Positions 53,292-62,374 of a stretch of 64,000 nucleotides of DNA are shown in pieces (the stretch's first letter is position 1; each line of letters opens with the position of its first letter). Under the pieces are notes generated by a model. That model searched no databases. It was not told the origin of the DNA and was given only the letters and a program-made list of their open reading frames with translations. The DNA comes from Candidatus Nitrospira nitrosa (GTDB lineage: Bacteria > Nitrospirota > Nitrospiria > Nitrospirales > Nitrospiraceae): NCBI RefSeq assembly GCF_001458735.1, contig NZ_CZQA01000011.1, positions 21,483-85,482 of the forward strand, given 5' to 3'. A program made the translations under genes and the position numbers.

Positions 53292-55401
53292 TCTCCAGAT
53301 TACAGGATGTCGGCCAGAACCGTTGGCGCATTATCTGAAGGCCCTGGGCATTCTTCGTCTCGTAAGCGAACAAGCTGATCCTGAAGTCCGTGGGTGGTGG
53401 GTTGATGACGAGTTTAGGTTGCGCACGAAACTGAGCCGTGAGGAATTGGAAAAGTTCTTCTTGGAAAAATATCAACCCACTCCGATTGTCGGTCCATGGG
53501 GTGCTCGATCAGGATTTTACCCTGGCTCATCTGAGAGTGCAGCGCGCCAAGCATTAGCTGAAATTCAAAAGAGCAAGATGGACCGCCTGCGGTCATTTCG
53601 AGAAGTGATCGAAGCAGTTCAGCACCTGCTGGACCGATTGGGAGTTAAGGAAAAGCCGGAGACGGATCAGGAGAAGCTCAGATTGATGCGGGCGTGTCGT
53701 TCATATCTTCCTGATAATGTAATTCCTTTCCTAGATGCTGCTTTTGTTTTGACAGAAGAAGGGAAAAGCTACCCACCAATTCTCGGCACAGGAGGCAATG
53801 AGGGTAGTGGTAGTTACATGTCTGGTTACTCCCAGCAAGTCGTCACGATAATTATTAAAGGTGAAGGGGAAAACGCTCTTCATGCTGCACTATGGGGAGT
53901 GCCAATGCCTGAGGCAACATCTCGGCAAACCCCAGGCCATTTCGCCCCATCGGCTGTTGGTGGAGCGAATGCGTCAACGGGGTTTGCAGGGCCTGTTGTG
54001 ACCAATCCATGGGATTATCTTCTTCTCATGGAAGGTGTGATGGTTTGGTCAACAGCCACCGTCAGACGTTTGGCCACTCAAACGCCAAGCAGGCTTGCGT
54101 CACCATTTACCGTTCTTCCGTCTGGGGCTGGATATGCTTCGGCAACACTGTCTGATTCGGTGAAACCGGCTCAGGCAAAGCGAGAGCCGTTTGAAGTGTG
54201 GCTACCTCTGTGGAAGTCTCCATCCATGTTTGAGGAAATTAAAGCGCTCTTCTCAGAGGGACGAGTAGAGGTTGGGAAACGTCAGGCAAGAAACGGGGTA
54301 GATTTTGCCAGGGCTGTAGCGAGTCTCGGAATCGCGCGTGGAATTGCGCAGTTTTCGAGGCACAGCTTCCTTATGCGGAACGGCCAGAATTTCTTTGCAG
54401 CTCCACTTGGCCGATGGAACGTTGTACAGCAACCCGAAATAGACCTGTTAAAGGAAATAGACGTTTGGTTTGGCCAGTTTCGTCGGGTTGCCCTAGGAGA
54501 CAGGGTATCTGCTCACATGGGGCAAGTGCTTCGAGGCATAGAGCGGGCCATCATGGAGTATTGCCAAACAGGCGATGCGCCAAGAATGGCGAACATCTTG
54601 ATCGCTCTCGGTGAGGCCGAAGCAACTCTTGCGCAATCTCCCCTTCAGTTTCGAGAAAAACATTTTCTCAAGCCTATCCCACTTCTCTCGACAAAGTGGC
54701 TAGAAGCCACTAACGACGGGAGTGTCGAATTTCGGCTGGCTGCATCCCTGGCCTCTGTGGGCCTTCGCGAGAATATGGAGCCTGTGCAAGTTAGAGCGGC
54801 GTGGGCTGCGTGGCTTGATACCGATACCCATCCCCGAGTTATTTGGGGCCATGGATCACTGATCGACAACCTGACCGCTGTGTTGTCTCGGCGATGTATG
54901 GATGCCCAGCGTGAACAGCGAAAGGCGTTGCCGTTAGCGGGGAAGTATCCAGCGTCCCTCAATGACATTCACGAGTTCGTGGTCGGCAATGTGGATGAGA
55001 GTCGGCTAGAGATGCTTTTGCACGGACTCACGTTAATCAATTGGCATTTGGTTCAAGAGTCAGCACAGGGAACGGACGATCATGAGAGCCTGTTGCCCGC
55101 ACTCTATGCCTTGCTCAAGCTAACGCATCTGCCACATCCATTCAGAGGCATCCCAATGCCCTATGTGCCTGCGATCATTGTCCGATCAATTGCGGGGCAA
55201 TCCGGTGAAGCATCACGCCTAGCAGTACGGCGCCTACGCGGGTGTGGATTCATACCTGCAGTGGAGGTCATCTCCGAACCAGCCAATGTCACCCGTCGCA
55301 TTGCAGGCGCTGTTCTTTTCCCTATTTCAAAGCAGCAGGAAGCGAGTCTGGCCGAGAGAATTCTCAGCTCACAGAAGCTACAGCACAACGAAATAATGTG
55401 A
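53284..55401 (+). CDS. csx17: Csx17 (Cas8-type large subunit, type I-G)
   Basis: A 705-residue protein with the Csx17 pattern: ITGCRPEPLAHYLKALGILR at the start, FLDAAFVLTEEGKSYPPILGTGGNEGSG at about residue 145-175 (split here for length), LLMEGVMVW, and RFARGIAQFS-like blocks (ASLGIARGIAQFSRHSFLMR). In type I-G it serves as the large subunit (Cas8g) for PAM recognition. It lies between cas3 and csb1 as in Geobacter-type loci. Confidence 0.9.
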   Translation: MPDLQITGCRPEPLAHYLKALGILRLVSEQADPEVRGWWVDDEFRLRTKLSREELEKFFLEKYQPTPIVGPWGARSGFYPGSSESAARQALAEIQKSKMDRLRSFREVIEAVQHLLDRLGVKEKPETDQEKLRLMRACRSYLPDNVIPFLDAAFVLTEEGKSYPPILGTGGNEGSGSYMSGYSQQVVTIIIKGEGENALHAALWGVPMPEATSRQTPGHFAPSAVGGANASTGFAGPVVTNPWDYLLLMEGVMVWSTATVRRLATQTPSRLASPFTVLPSGAGYASATLSDSVKPAQAKREPFEVWLPLWKSPSMFEEIKALFSEGRVEVGKRQARNGVDFARAVASLGIARGIAQFSRHSFLMRNGQNFFAAPLGRWNVVQQPEIDLLKEIDVWFGQFRRVALGDRVSAHMGQVLRGIERAIMEYCQTGDAPRMANILIALGEAEATLAQSPLQFREKHFLKPIPLLSTKWLEATNDGSVEFRLAASLASVGLRENMEPVQVRAAWAAWLDTDTHPRVIWGHGSLIDNLTAVLSRRCMDAQREQRKALPLAGKYPASLNDIHEFVVGNVDESRLEMLLHGLTLINWHLVQESAQGTDDHESLLPALYALLKLTHLPHPFRGIPMPYVPAIIVRSIAGQSGEASRLAVRRLRGCGFIPAVEVISEPANVTRRIAGAVLFPISKQQEASLAERILSSQKLQHNEIM

Positions 55402-55430
55402 TTTTCGTTTAACGCGAAAGGAGACTGCGC

Positions 55431-56384
55431 ATGGCATCAGGATTGGATTTCAGCAAACTGCAGAATGCTCCTCGGCTATTGATAGAGGCTGACCTCCAGC
55501 CTATTCAAGGGACGCGCTTTCAACCGACAGGATTCCCAGACTTGGGAGCGGCAACGTATACGCTGCACGATGGTACGGAGATGTTGTTGGTGGAGTCGCC
55601 ACAGAGTATGGCGAATCGATTCGAATCCGTCTGTTGGGATTCCACGAAAGGGGACTTGGTTGAACCATTAAAAGGACTCCCATACGTGGTGTCAAAGTTG
55701 CCAGGTGGTCAGACAACCAATTCGATTTTGGAAGCCCACAGACTCAACTCGGCCTACATTGTTAATTCCAGGGAATTCGAAACCATCAAAGTCGAGGTCG
55801 ATTACGATTCCAGCAAGCCTTTTGATCGCTCAAAGATGATCAAAGCCCTCCTAAAATATGACCCAACCAGCCTCCTCCATGGGATTTTTTGGGAAAAGAT
55901 AGGAGGAGTTGTTCGTGTGGCAAGAAGTCTGTCGGCATCTATCGAAGCTTGTAATGTCACTGTGGTTCAAAACGGTGGAGTGAAAATTGACCGTGTTACA
56001 CCGGGCAAGGAAGGCAGTGCTGGAGATGCTGCAGAAGGGTACAAGAACATTCCATATCATAAGACGGACTTCGCCGCCGAAAGGCTCACAGCTTTTATTA
56101 ACCTCGACCTTTTTCAGATTCGTGGATTTGGAGTGGGAGAGAATGCAGAGCGTCTACTGATTGTTCTTGCACTTTTTAAGATTGAAAAATTTATGAGTGA
56201 AGGACTGCGTCTTCGGACTGCTTGTGATTTGAAAGTTGTCCGGACAAGAGTGATAAGTCCAGAGACTTTTACACTCCCGAATATCGAGATCCTAACCAAA
56301 GAGCTTTCTGATCTGATCAAGGCGGTGGAGTCAGAAGGTAGGTTTGCGAAGCCATCTATAACCAACGTTTCGTTTAAGGGGTGA
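55431..56384 (+). CDS. csb1: Csb1 (Cas7-family backbone subunit, type I-G)
   Basis: A 317-residue Cas7-type protein with the GSU0053 family marks: PRLLIEADLQPIQGTRFQPTGFPDLG (first 20 residues of this stretch), LVESPQSMANRFES and LEAHRLNSAYIV. Several copies line the crRNA. A GAAAGGAG ribosome site precedes ATG 55431. It is followed after 6 bp by csb2. Confidence 0.92.
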   Translation: MASGLDFSKLQNAPRLLIEADLQPIQGTRFQPTGFPDLGAATYTLHDGTEMLLVESPQSMANRFESVCWDSTKGDLVEPLKGLPYVVSKLPGGQTTNSILEAHRLNSAYIVNSREFETIKVEVDYDSSKPFDRSKMIKALLKYDPTSLLHGIFWEKIGGVVRVARSLSASIEACNVTVVQNGGVKIDRVTPGKEGSAGDAAEGYKNIPYHKTDFAAERLTAFINLDLFQIRGFGVGENAERLLIVLALFKIEKFMSEGLRLRTACDLKVVRTRVISPETFTLPNIEILTKELSDLIKAVESEGRFAKPSITNVSFKG

Positions 56385-56390
56385 AAAGAA

Positions 56391-57950
56391 ATGATCGCCC
56401 TGCGCATCCGGTTCATAGCTAGTCGGTATCATGCGACTCCCTGGGGGCGGCATGTAAACGAGGGCGCTGTCGAATGGCCTCCGTCGCCATGGCGGATTTT
56501 GCGGGCGCTGATTGCCGTGTGGCACCGAAAGTTTTCAGGGGACATCCCGGAGGCCTCTGCCAGACGGGTGCTCGAACGGCTGACCGAGCTCCCCGTCTTC
56601 CAATTGCCGAAAGCTACATTAGGCCATACGCGCCACTTTATGCCGCAAGAACCTCCGGCAACGCCTTCCAGGACCAAAGTGTTTGATGCCTTTGTTTCTC
56701 TGCGGCCTGATGATTGCCTGGTTGTGGTCTGGCCTCACGTAACCTTCAGTCCAGAAGAGCGAGAGGTACTGACGAGCCTGGCTTCTGGGCTGAGCTACCT
56801 AGGACGTGCAGAAAGTTGGACAACGGCCGAAATGTTGGATCAATGGGATGGTGACATCAATTGTCGTCCGATTGAGGCCGGAGTGTCAGTCGAAGGAGAA
56901 CGAGTGCGTATGCTTGCCTCGATGACACCGGACAGCTTTGTCACATGGAAGATGGGTTATGAGGCTAAAGTTGTTGGGGATACCAGCATAGCGACGAAAG
57001 GGGCGAGAAAGAAGAAGGCAGCTCAGAGTTCAGTCCCCTCTGATCTGTGGAGCGCATTGCACGCAGAGACTAGCGATCTTCAAAAGCAGGGCTGGTCCGC
57101 TGCACCTGGAAGTCGGTGGGTAGATTATGTGAGGCCGGATGATGCGTTTCGCGTGACGTATCAACGAAAAGTAAAGATCGAGCAAATTCGACCAACAGTT
57201 GCCCGGTTTGCTCTATCCAGTGCGGTGTTACCTTGTCTGACTGATGCCGTGCTCCTTGGGGAGCGGATGCGTCAAGCTTTGATGGCGAAGTCTCGCGGAC
57301 TCAATGGAAGCGAGCATGCTCTGCCCGTTTTCTCAGGTAAGGGACCTGATGGCCTTCGATTAGATGACGATCATTCGCACGCCTTCTATTTGCCCAGTGC
57401 CGAAGGAAGATCCAACAGCCGGATTGACCATATCACCGTCTATGCTACTCAGGGGTTCGACAAGCAGGCGCAGCAAGCTATTGGCAAGCTCAAGAAGCTC
57501 TGGGGGGCCGGCGGACACGACATTCACACGGTACTCATTGGGACTGGCCAGCCGCAGGATTATGGCGGATTTGTGATGCATGATGGACAGGCGCCTGCAT
57601 TGGCTCAATCTCGAATCTGGCGGTCAGTGACTCCCTATGTCCTAACTCGCCATCCCAAAAAGAACGGCAAGGATTCCCCAATTTCACAGGTTGTGAGAGA
57701 CCTGCTGCGTCGAGGGTTCCCGACGCCTGAGCACATAGAACATCAAGATCACACAACGATTATGGGCAAGAAAGTTCGCTGGTTGGAATTTCGACGTTTC
57801 CGGTGTGGAGGCGGAGGCCAATTTGCCGATTCTCGGGGATTCGGGTTTGACATTGTTTTCGCTGAGCCCGTTCGAGGCCCCATTGCCCTCGGTTACGGCT
57901 GCCACTTCGGCCTCGGCCAATTTGAGGCTGTGCCAGATGAACACTTGTAA
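56391..57950 (+). CDS. csb2: Csb2 (Cas5-Cas6 fusion, type I-G)
   Basis: A 519-residue protein: the N-terminus has the Cas5 start (MIALRIRFIASRYHATPWG ... VEWPPSPWRILRALIAVW), and the C-terminus has a Cas6-like glycine-rich loop (PIALGYGCHFGLGQF). In type I-G this fusion is thought to cap the crRNA 5' handle and process pre-crRNA. Ordinary length for the family. Confidence 0.92.
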   Translation: MIALRIRFIASRYHATPWGRHVNEGAVEWPPSPWRILRALIAVWHRKFSGDIPEASARRVLERLTELPVFQLPKATLGHTRHFMPQEPPATPSRTKVFDAFVSLRPDDCLVVVWPHVTFSPEEREVLTSLASGLSYLGRAESWTTAEMLDQWDGDINCRPIEAGVSVEGERVRMLASMTPDSFVTWKMGYEAKVVGDTSIATKGARKKKAAQSSVPSDLWSALHAETSDLQKQGWSAAPGSRWVDYVRPDDAFRVTYQRKVKIEQIRPTVARFALSSAVLPCLTDAVLLGERMRQALMAKSRGLNGSEHALPVFSGKGPDGLRLDDDHSHAFYLPSAEGRSNSRIDHITVYATQGFDKQAQQAIGKLKKLWGAGGHDIHTVLIGTGQPQDYGGFVMHDGQAPALAQSRIWRSVTPYVLTRHPKKNGKDSPISQVVRDLLRRGFPTPEHIEHQDHTTIMGKKVRWLEFRRFRCGGGGQFADSRGFGFDIVFAEPVRGPIALGYGCHFGLGQFEAVPDEHL

Positions 57951-58010
57951 GTGATGAGGTATCGGCCGAGCCGGCCTTGTTCTTTGACAACTGAATAGCG
58001 AAAGGAGGGT

Positions 58011-59720
58011 GTGATGAGTCTCGAAGCTGGTGAGACGGCTCTCTTGGTAACGGGGGAGCCGTTGCTTCCTGTGCGGATGCTGAATGAATTCGCCTACTGT
58101 CCTCGCTTGGCGTATCTGGAATGGGTACAGAGCGAATTCGCCGACAGCGCCGATACGGTGGAGGGGCGGTTCCACCATCGTCGAGTGGATGAAAGTCCCA
58201 AACGGAAACCACCGGAGGAGGCGTCACCACCGAATGACGACACGGTGATCCATCAACGCTCAGTCTGGTTGTCTTCGGATCGACTTGGTATTACGGCCAA
58301 GATCGATCTGGTGGAAGGTGTCGGCCATGCGGTTGCGCCCGTCGATTACAAGCGAGGGAAGCGGCCGCATGTCGACAAGGGCGCGTGGGAGCCGGAACGT
58401 GTGCAGGTCTGCGCGCAAGGGCTCATCTTGCGAGAGAACGGCTACGAGTGCGACGGCGGGGTTCTCTACTTTGTGGGGTCGCGGGAGCGGGTGGTGGTGG
58501 CGTTCGATTCGGAGCTGATCGAGCGGACGTTGGAGCTGATTGCGGGCATGCGACGGATGGCGCAGGGCGGTGTGATGCCGTCTCCCTTGGTAGACAGTCC
58601 CAAGTGTCCACGCTGTTCTCTTGTGCGTATTTGTCTGCCGGATGAAATCGGATGGTTACGGCACCATACTGATGATGAACAATCAGCCGCGAGGATCCGT
58701 CGCCTGCTGCCTGCTCGGCATGACGCCTTGCCGTTATATGTGCAACAGCCCGGTGCCCGGGTTGGGAAACAAGGCGATTGCCTGAGAGTGATGGACCGCG
58801 ATGTGGTCCTGATGGAGGCAAGGCTGGTAGAAGTCTCACACCTCGTGCTGTTCGGAGCCGTTCAGGTCAGCACGCAAGTGGTCCAGGAACTCTGTCGTCG
58901 AGAGATTCCTATTTCGTATCTGTCCAGCGGCGGGTGGTTTTATGGCATCACGACCAGCCTCATGCACAAGAACGTCGAATTACGGCGTCGACAATATGCC
59001 GCAGCGACGAGTCGGTCTTTCTGTCTCGGTCTGGCGATTCGGCTGGTACAGGCCAAGATTGTGAACTGTCGGACGTTCTTGCGTCGAAATCATGCAGCCG
59101 CACCGGAGACGGTGTTACTGGATCTCAAGCGGGATCATGTGCATGCGGCTCAGGCGCAGTCCCTGGAAGAACTGCTTGGCATTGAGGGCACGGCTGCCCG
59201 TCGGTACTTTGCGGAATTCAAAGGAATGCTGAAGACGGAGGGGATATCGGACTTTGAGTTCGATGGGCGAAATCGTCGGCCGCCGAAGGATCCGGTCAAT
59301 GCGCTCTTATCGCTGGCCTATGCGATGCTGGCGAGGGAATGGACGGTGACGTTGCATGCGGTGGGGTTGGATCCGTATCTGGGGTTTTATCATCAACTGC
59401 ATTATGGGAGGCCGGCCTTGGCCCTTGATGTCATGGAAGAGTTTCGTCCGTTACTTGCAGACTCCGCTGTGCTGACGGCGATCAACAATGGTGAGGTGCG
59501 GTCGGAAGATTTCATCAGGCGCATGGGCTCCGTGGCGCTGACACCGGAAGGTCGACGTCGATTCATTGAAACGTACGAGCGCCGGATGAGCCAAGAGATC
59601 ACGCATCCGGTCTTCGGGTACCAGGTCAGTTATCGACGTGTCTTGGAAGTCCAGGCACGGCTGCTCAGCAGATACTTGTGCAGTGAGATCCCTGAGTATC
59701 CGGCTTTTACTACTCGGTAA
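58011..59720 (+). CDS. cas4-cas1: Cas4-Cas1 fusion protein
   Basis: A 569-residue fusion typical of type I-G. Cas4 part (1-215): iron-sulfur cysteines C29 and C198, C201, C207, and RecB-type motif VDYKRGKRP (D111, K113). Cas1 part (about 235-569): metal ligands E391 in GIEGTAARRYF, H460 in GFYHQLHYGRP and D472 in ALALDVMEEF. Cas4 trims prespacers at the PAM; Cas1 integrates them. An AAAGGAGGG site precedes ATG 58011. Confidence 0.96.
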   Translation: MMSLEAGETALLVTGEPLLPVRMLNEFAYCPRLAYLEWVQSEFADSADTVEGRFHHRRVDESPKRKPPEEASPPNDDTVIHQRSVWLSSDRLGITAKIDLVEGVGHAVAPVDYKRGKRPHVDKGAWEPERVQVCAQGLILRENGYECDGGVLYFVGSRERVVVAFDSELIERTLELIAGMRRMAQGGVMPSPLVDSPKCPRCSLVRICLPDEIGWLRHHTDDEQSAARIRRLLPARHDALPLYVQQPGARVGKQGDCLRVMDRDVVLMEARLVEVSHLVLFGAVQVSTQVVQELCRREIPISYLSSGGWFYGITTSLMHKNVELRRRQYAAATSRSFCLGLAIRLVQAKIVNCRTFLRRNHAAAPETVLLDLKRDHVHAAQAQSLEELLGIEGTAARRYFAEFKGMLKTEGISDFEFDGRNRRPPKDPVNALLSLAYAMLAREWTVTLHAVGLDPYLGFYHQLHYGRPALALDVMEEFRPLLADSAVLTAINNGEVRSEDFIRRMGSVALTPEGRRRFIETYERRMSQEITHPVFGYQVSYRRVLEVQARLLSRYLCSEIPEYPAFTTR

Positions 59721-59723
59721 GCC

Positions 59724-60014
59724 ATGCGAAGATTGTATTTTGTCACGTATGATATCCGCGATTCTAAGCGATGGCGCCGCGTATATAAGACGATGAAAGG
59801 GTTTGGCGAGCATCTCCAGCTCTCGGTATTTCAGTGCGAATTGCCGGAAGTGGACTACATCAAGATGAAGGCAGCATTGGGCGAAATGATCAATCATCAC
59901 GAGGATCATGTTCTGGTTGTAGATCTCGGTCCCACGGAGGGGCGTCCCATCAAGAGCATCGAATCGTTGGGCGAGGCCTTTGTGCAAGTGCAGCGCCACG
60001 CGCACGTAGTGTGA
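59724..60014 (+). CDS. cas2: CRISPR-associated Cas2
   Basis: A 96-residue Cas2: RLYFVTYDIRDSKRWRRVYK with the conserved Asp, a core GFGEHLQLSVFQCEL, and a C-terminal VLVVDLGPTEGRPI. It binds Cas1 to form the integration complex. Starts 4 bp after the cas4-cas1 stop. Confidence 0.96.
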   Translation: MRRLYFVTYDIRDSKRWRRVYKTMKGFGEHLQLSVFQCELPEVDYIKMKAALGEMINHHEDHVLVVDLGPTEGRPIKSIESLGEAFVQVQRHAHVV

Positions 60015-60223
60015 TGGCCTTGTTTGCCCTATCACGCGAGCAGTCCTATGCCGGCTGTACCGGTGAAAGCGCTCGCACGATTGTAAGCGCATGAATTTGT
60101 AGGCACTTGCATGGAAAAGAATGTGGTGTAACTTGTTCGCTGTGGAAGTGGTTTCGTGCAGAAAGGAGGGCGCTCGCATCATGAGCGAGAAGCTGAGGAA
60201 GATCAGACGTTTCTATGAAAACT
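60015..60223 (+). promoter_or_regulatory. CRISPR leader, 209 bp
   Basis: Non-coding stretch between cas2 and the first repeat. It contains two direct copies of GCGCTCGCA (60069-60077, 60170-60178) and, just before the array, a dyad CTCGC-N7-GAGCG-type around a start codon at 60181. It should carry the array promoter and integration signals; no clear -35/-10 pair stands out. Confidence 0.7.
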
Positions 60224-60237
60224 ATTTCCGCAGCTGA
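60181..60237 (+). CDS. Candidate leader peptide, 18 codons, stopping inside the first CRISPR repeat
   Basis: AAAGGAGGG at 60162-60170 stands 10 bp before ATG 60181. The frame reads MSEKLRKIRRFYENYFRS and stops at TGA 60235-60237, which is inside repeat 1 (60224-60259). The ATG lies in a small hairpin. It may be a translated mini-ORF or chance; no homologue is known to me. Confidence 0.35.
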   Translation: MSEKLRKIRRFYENYFRS

Positions 60238-61279
60238 GATGCTGCGGCCCCATTGAAGCGTCAGCGCCTGCGCGAGATCGGTTTCCAGCGCCTGGCCATT
60301 TCCGCAGCTGAGATGCTGCGGCCCCATTGAAGCGCCACCTGCTGCGCCGACTTCGACGCCCCCATCGCCAATTTCCGCAGCTGAGATGCTGCGGCCCCAT
60401 TGAAGCTACTCAGCCGAGGAACGTCAGAAACTCTACGCCAAAATTTCCGCAGCTGAGATGCTGCGGCCCCATTGAAGCACGGTATCGGTGGCGCGCGCCC
60501 GCTTATAGCTCGGCGTATTTCCGCAGCTGAGATGCTGCGGCCCCATTGAAGCGGTAATGTTCAGGCAGATTAATGTAGCTCATATGGTTATTTCCGCAGC
60601 TGAGATGCTGCGGCCCCATTGAAGCAAATAGATTCTGGCACGGTCTACACCAGTTCGCCAGATTTCCGCAGCTGAGATGCTGCGGCCCCATTGAAGCGAG
60701 TGGCACAGGCGCTTCATCGGGCACCATTTCCAATCATTTCCGCAGCTGAGATGCTGCGGCCCCATTGAAGCGCATTTTCGCTGGAACGAGTGTGAGCCGC
60801 CTTTGCACATTTCCGCAGCTGAGATGCTGCGGCCCCATTGAAGCTCCTTCATAAATGCCCATTATTTACCATCTTTTCTTATTTCCGCAGCTGAGATGCT
60901 GCGGCCCCATTGAAGCCAGGTGGAGGATGTCGCGAGGTTTTTCGGCGTGCCTATTTCCGCAGCTGAGATGCTGCGGCCCCATTGAAGCAACGCCGTCGCC
61001 GCCACACCGACACGATCCATCGCAATTTCCGCAGCTGAGATGCTGCGGCCCCATTGAAGCGTATGACGTGGAGAATACCACCTGCGTGGAGACGGTGGAT
61101 TTCCGCAGCTGAGATGCTGCGGCCCCATTGAAGCCATACCTTCGAGAATGATTTGCTCTCTAGTTGGGTCATTTCCGCAGCTGAGATGCTGCGGCCCCAT
61201 TGAAGCCACAACTAGTGGATTCAACTAGTGTTTTAGTCACGCGATTTCCGCAGCTGAGATGCTGCGGCCCCATTGAAGC
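60224..61279 (+). CRISPR. CRISPR array: 15 identical 36-bp repeats, 14 spacers
   Basis: Repeat starts are 60224, 60298, 60371, 60443, 60517, 60590, 60662, 60736, 60809, 60881, 60953, 61025, 61099, 61171 and 61244. Each begins ATTTCCGCAGC, contains the stem CCGCAGC-TGAGAT-GCTGCGG and ends CCCCATTGAAGC; the last eight bases ATTGAAGC are a typical crRNA 5' handle, so plus-strand transcription from the leader is expected. Spacers are 36-38 bp and all differ. No repeat at either end is degenerate. Spacer targets cannot be assigned here. Confidence 0.97.
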
Positions 61280-61395
61280 GGTCTCGCTGCGGACTGGGCC
61301 TACATCTCACAGCATGATAGTAAGGGGTCGGATACCTTTGTTAAAGGACACAGTTGTGCATGGCTCTCTCCTTCGGTACTCAATTCGAATTGTGG

Positions 61396-61971
61396 TTACG
61401 ACAGCAAATCCGCGACGGGTATTCCGGAATCGGGAGCGGCAAGGGGGGCGAGAGAGTCGGAAGGGCTGCGCTTGTAGGATGAACGATATGAGTTGCTTGG
61501 GCCGGTCGAGGTGACCGGGTCTCGGTACACCTCCACGCAGTGCTCGGCAAGGTTGACGATCTAGTATTCTCGGATGCCGGCGCAGGCGTAAATTCTCGCT
61601 TTGTACGTTCGGTCTTTGGCGAATGTACTATCTGCGACCTCGATGACTCATACGGCTGTGCGAGGGGGCTCATGAACGTAGTCTCGTGGGGAACCATGCA
61701 CCACCGCAAGCTCCGGCTCCGGTTCTGAATCCGGGTCCACGACGAGCGGCAATTGGATGCGAATCCAGTAGGAGGGACCAAAGGCTTGTCTCAACGCTTT
61801 ATCGATCAATCCAATACAAGCCGAATGTGGGCTTTGCTGAGGTGTCATGGTGACGATTTCTCCTTCAAGCAATTCTACACGTTCATCAGGGCCGAGTACG
61901 CCTGCTTCGGCCATCCGGTCGTATTCTCGGCGAGTCCAGCGCTTGATCTGTACGGCAGGTGCAGCCATCAT
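61396..61971 (-). pseudogene. Uma2-family endonuclease pseudogene with two in-frame stops
   Basis: From ATG 61971 (a GAGG site precedes it) the frame reads as a Uma2 (DUF820) protein: DERVELLEGEIVTMTP, PEPELAVVHGSPRDYV. It has TGA at 61650-61648, continues VIEVADSTFAKDRTYKARIY with the PD-(D/E)xK residues, has TAG at 61563-61561 where Trp is usual (EY-W-IVNL), and ends IPVADLLS at TAA 61398. Total 191 codons, the family length, with no frameshift: a recent loss. Confidence 0.8.
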
Positions 61972-62160
61972 TACCTCGCATCGGCTTGAGCCGAGTCTAA
62001 CAACCCGCGAGTCTGATCACACACAATCCACTCTGTTCTAGCAAGGACCTGTCTGAGGGGCCACTGGTAGTAGTGAAAGCAGATTATCCACGTCTGACTC
62101 ATACGCCTATCCACCTCCAGAGCGCTACTTGAATGGTTCTACGTCAGTCTTCTATGGCGC

Positions 62161-62210
62161 CCCCCTCTTTTGAGTACTGTCCAGCCTAGTTTGTGTTCCT
62201 GTAGATTTCG
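62161..62210 (+). repeat. 50-bp sequence flanking the CRISPR-cas region, right copy
   Basis: The second copy of the sequence at 49254-49303, same orientation, 40 of 50 bases alike by eye. It lies downstream of the Uma2 pseudogene. Either a trace of how the island was inserted, or relics of one gene family on both sides. Confidence 0.5.
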
Positions 62211-62248
62211 ACCACTTGGCGTTGGTCTGCCGTTGTGAACCACGGTTC

Positions 62249-62277
62249 TTGACAGTGCCGTAAGGGATTCTTAGACT
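62249..62277 (+). promoter_or_regulatory. Strong sigma70-type promoter
   Basis: TTGACA at 62249-62254, 17 bp, TAGACT at 62272-62277. It drives the lipoprotein gene at 62375 with an untranslated leader of about 90 bases. Confidence 0.65.
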
Positions 62278-62374
62278 CACGCACCTCTTTTATTAGGAAC
62301 ACACATGAAGCCGAGTGCTTCGATGCTGGTGTCATCCTCCTGGTCTGTCCCCCATTACAAAGGAGTGTGCGTCT

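Larger units (their letters stand above)
61972..62374. other. Intergenic region, 403 bp
   Basis: No intact gene. It contains the right copy of the flanking 50-bp sequence (62161-62210) and the promoter at 62249-62277. On the minus strand 62161-62250 reads as a stop-broken remnant (VVEIYRNTN, stop, AGQYSKEGG), related to the fragment at 49115-49303. Confidence 0.5.

Noticed and set aside
60203..61224. Several minus-strand open frames across the CRISPR array with the repeated motif MGPQHLSCGN or QWGRSISAAE
   Set aside because: They are translations of the 36-bp repeats and spacers, which happen to lack stops in some frames; no ribosome sites.
61648..61650. TGA in the Uma2 frame as a selenocysteine codon
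   Set aside because: A second stop (TAG) follows in the same frame where Trp is normal and no selenoprotein hairpin was seen; pseudogene is simpler.
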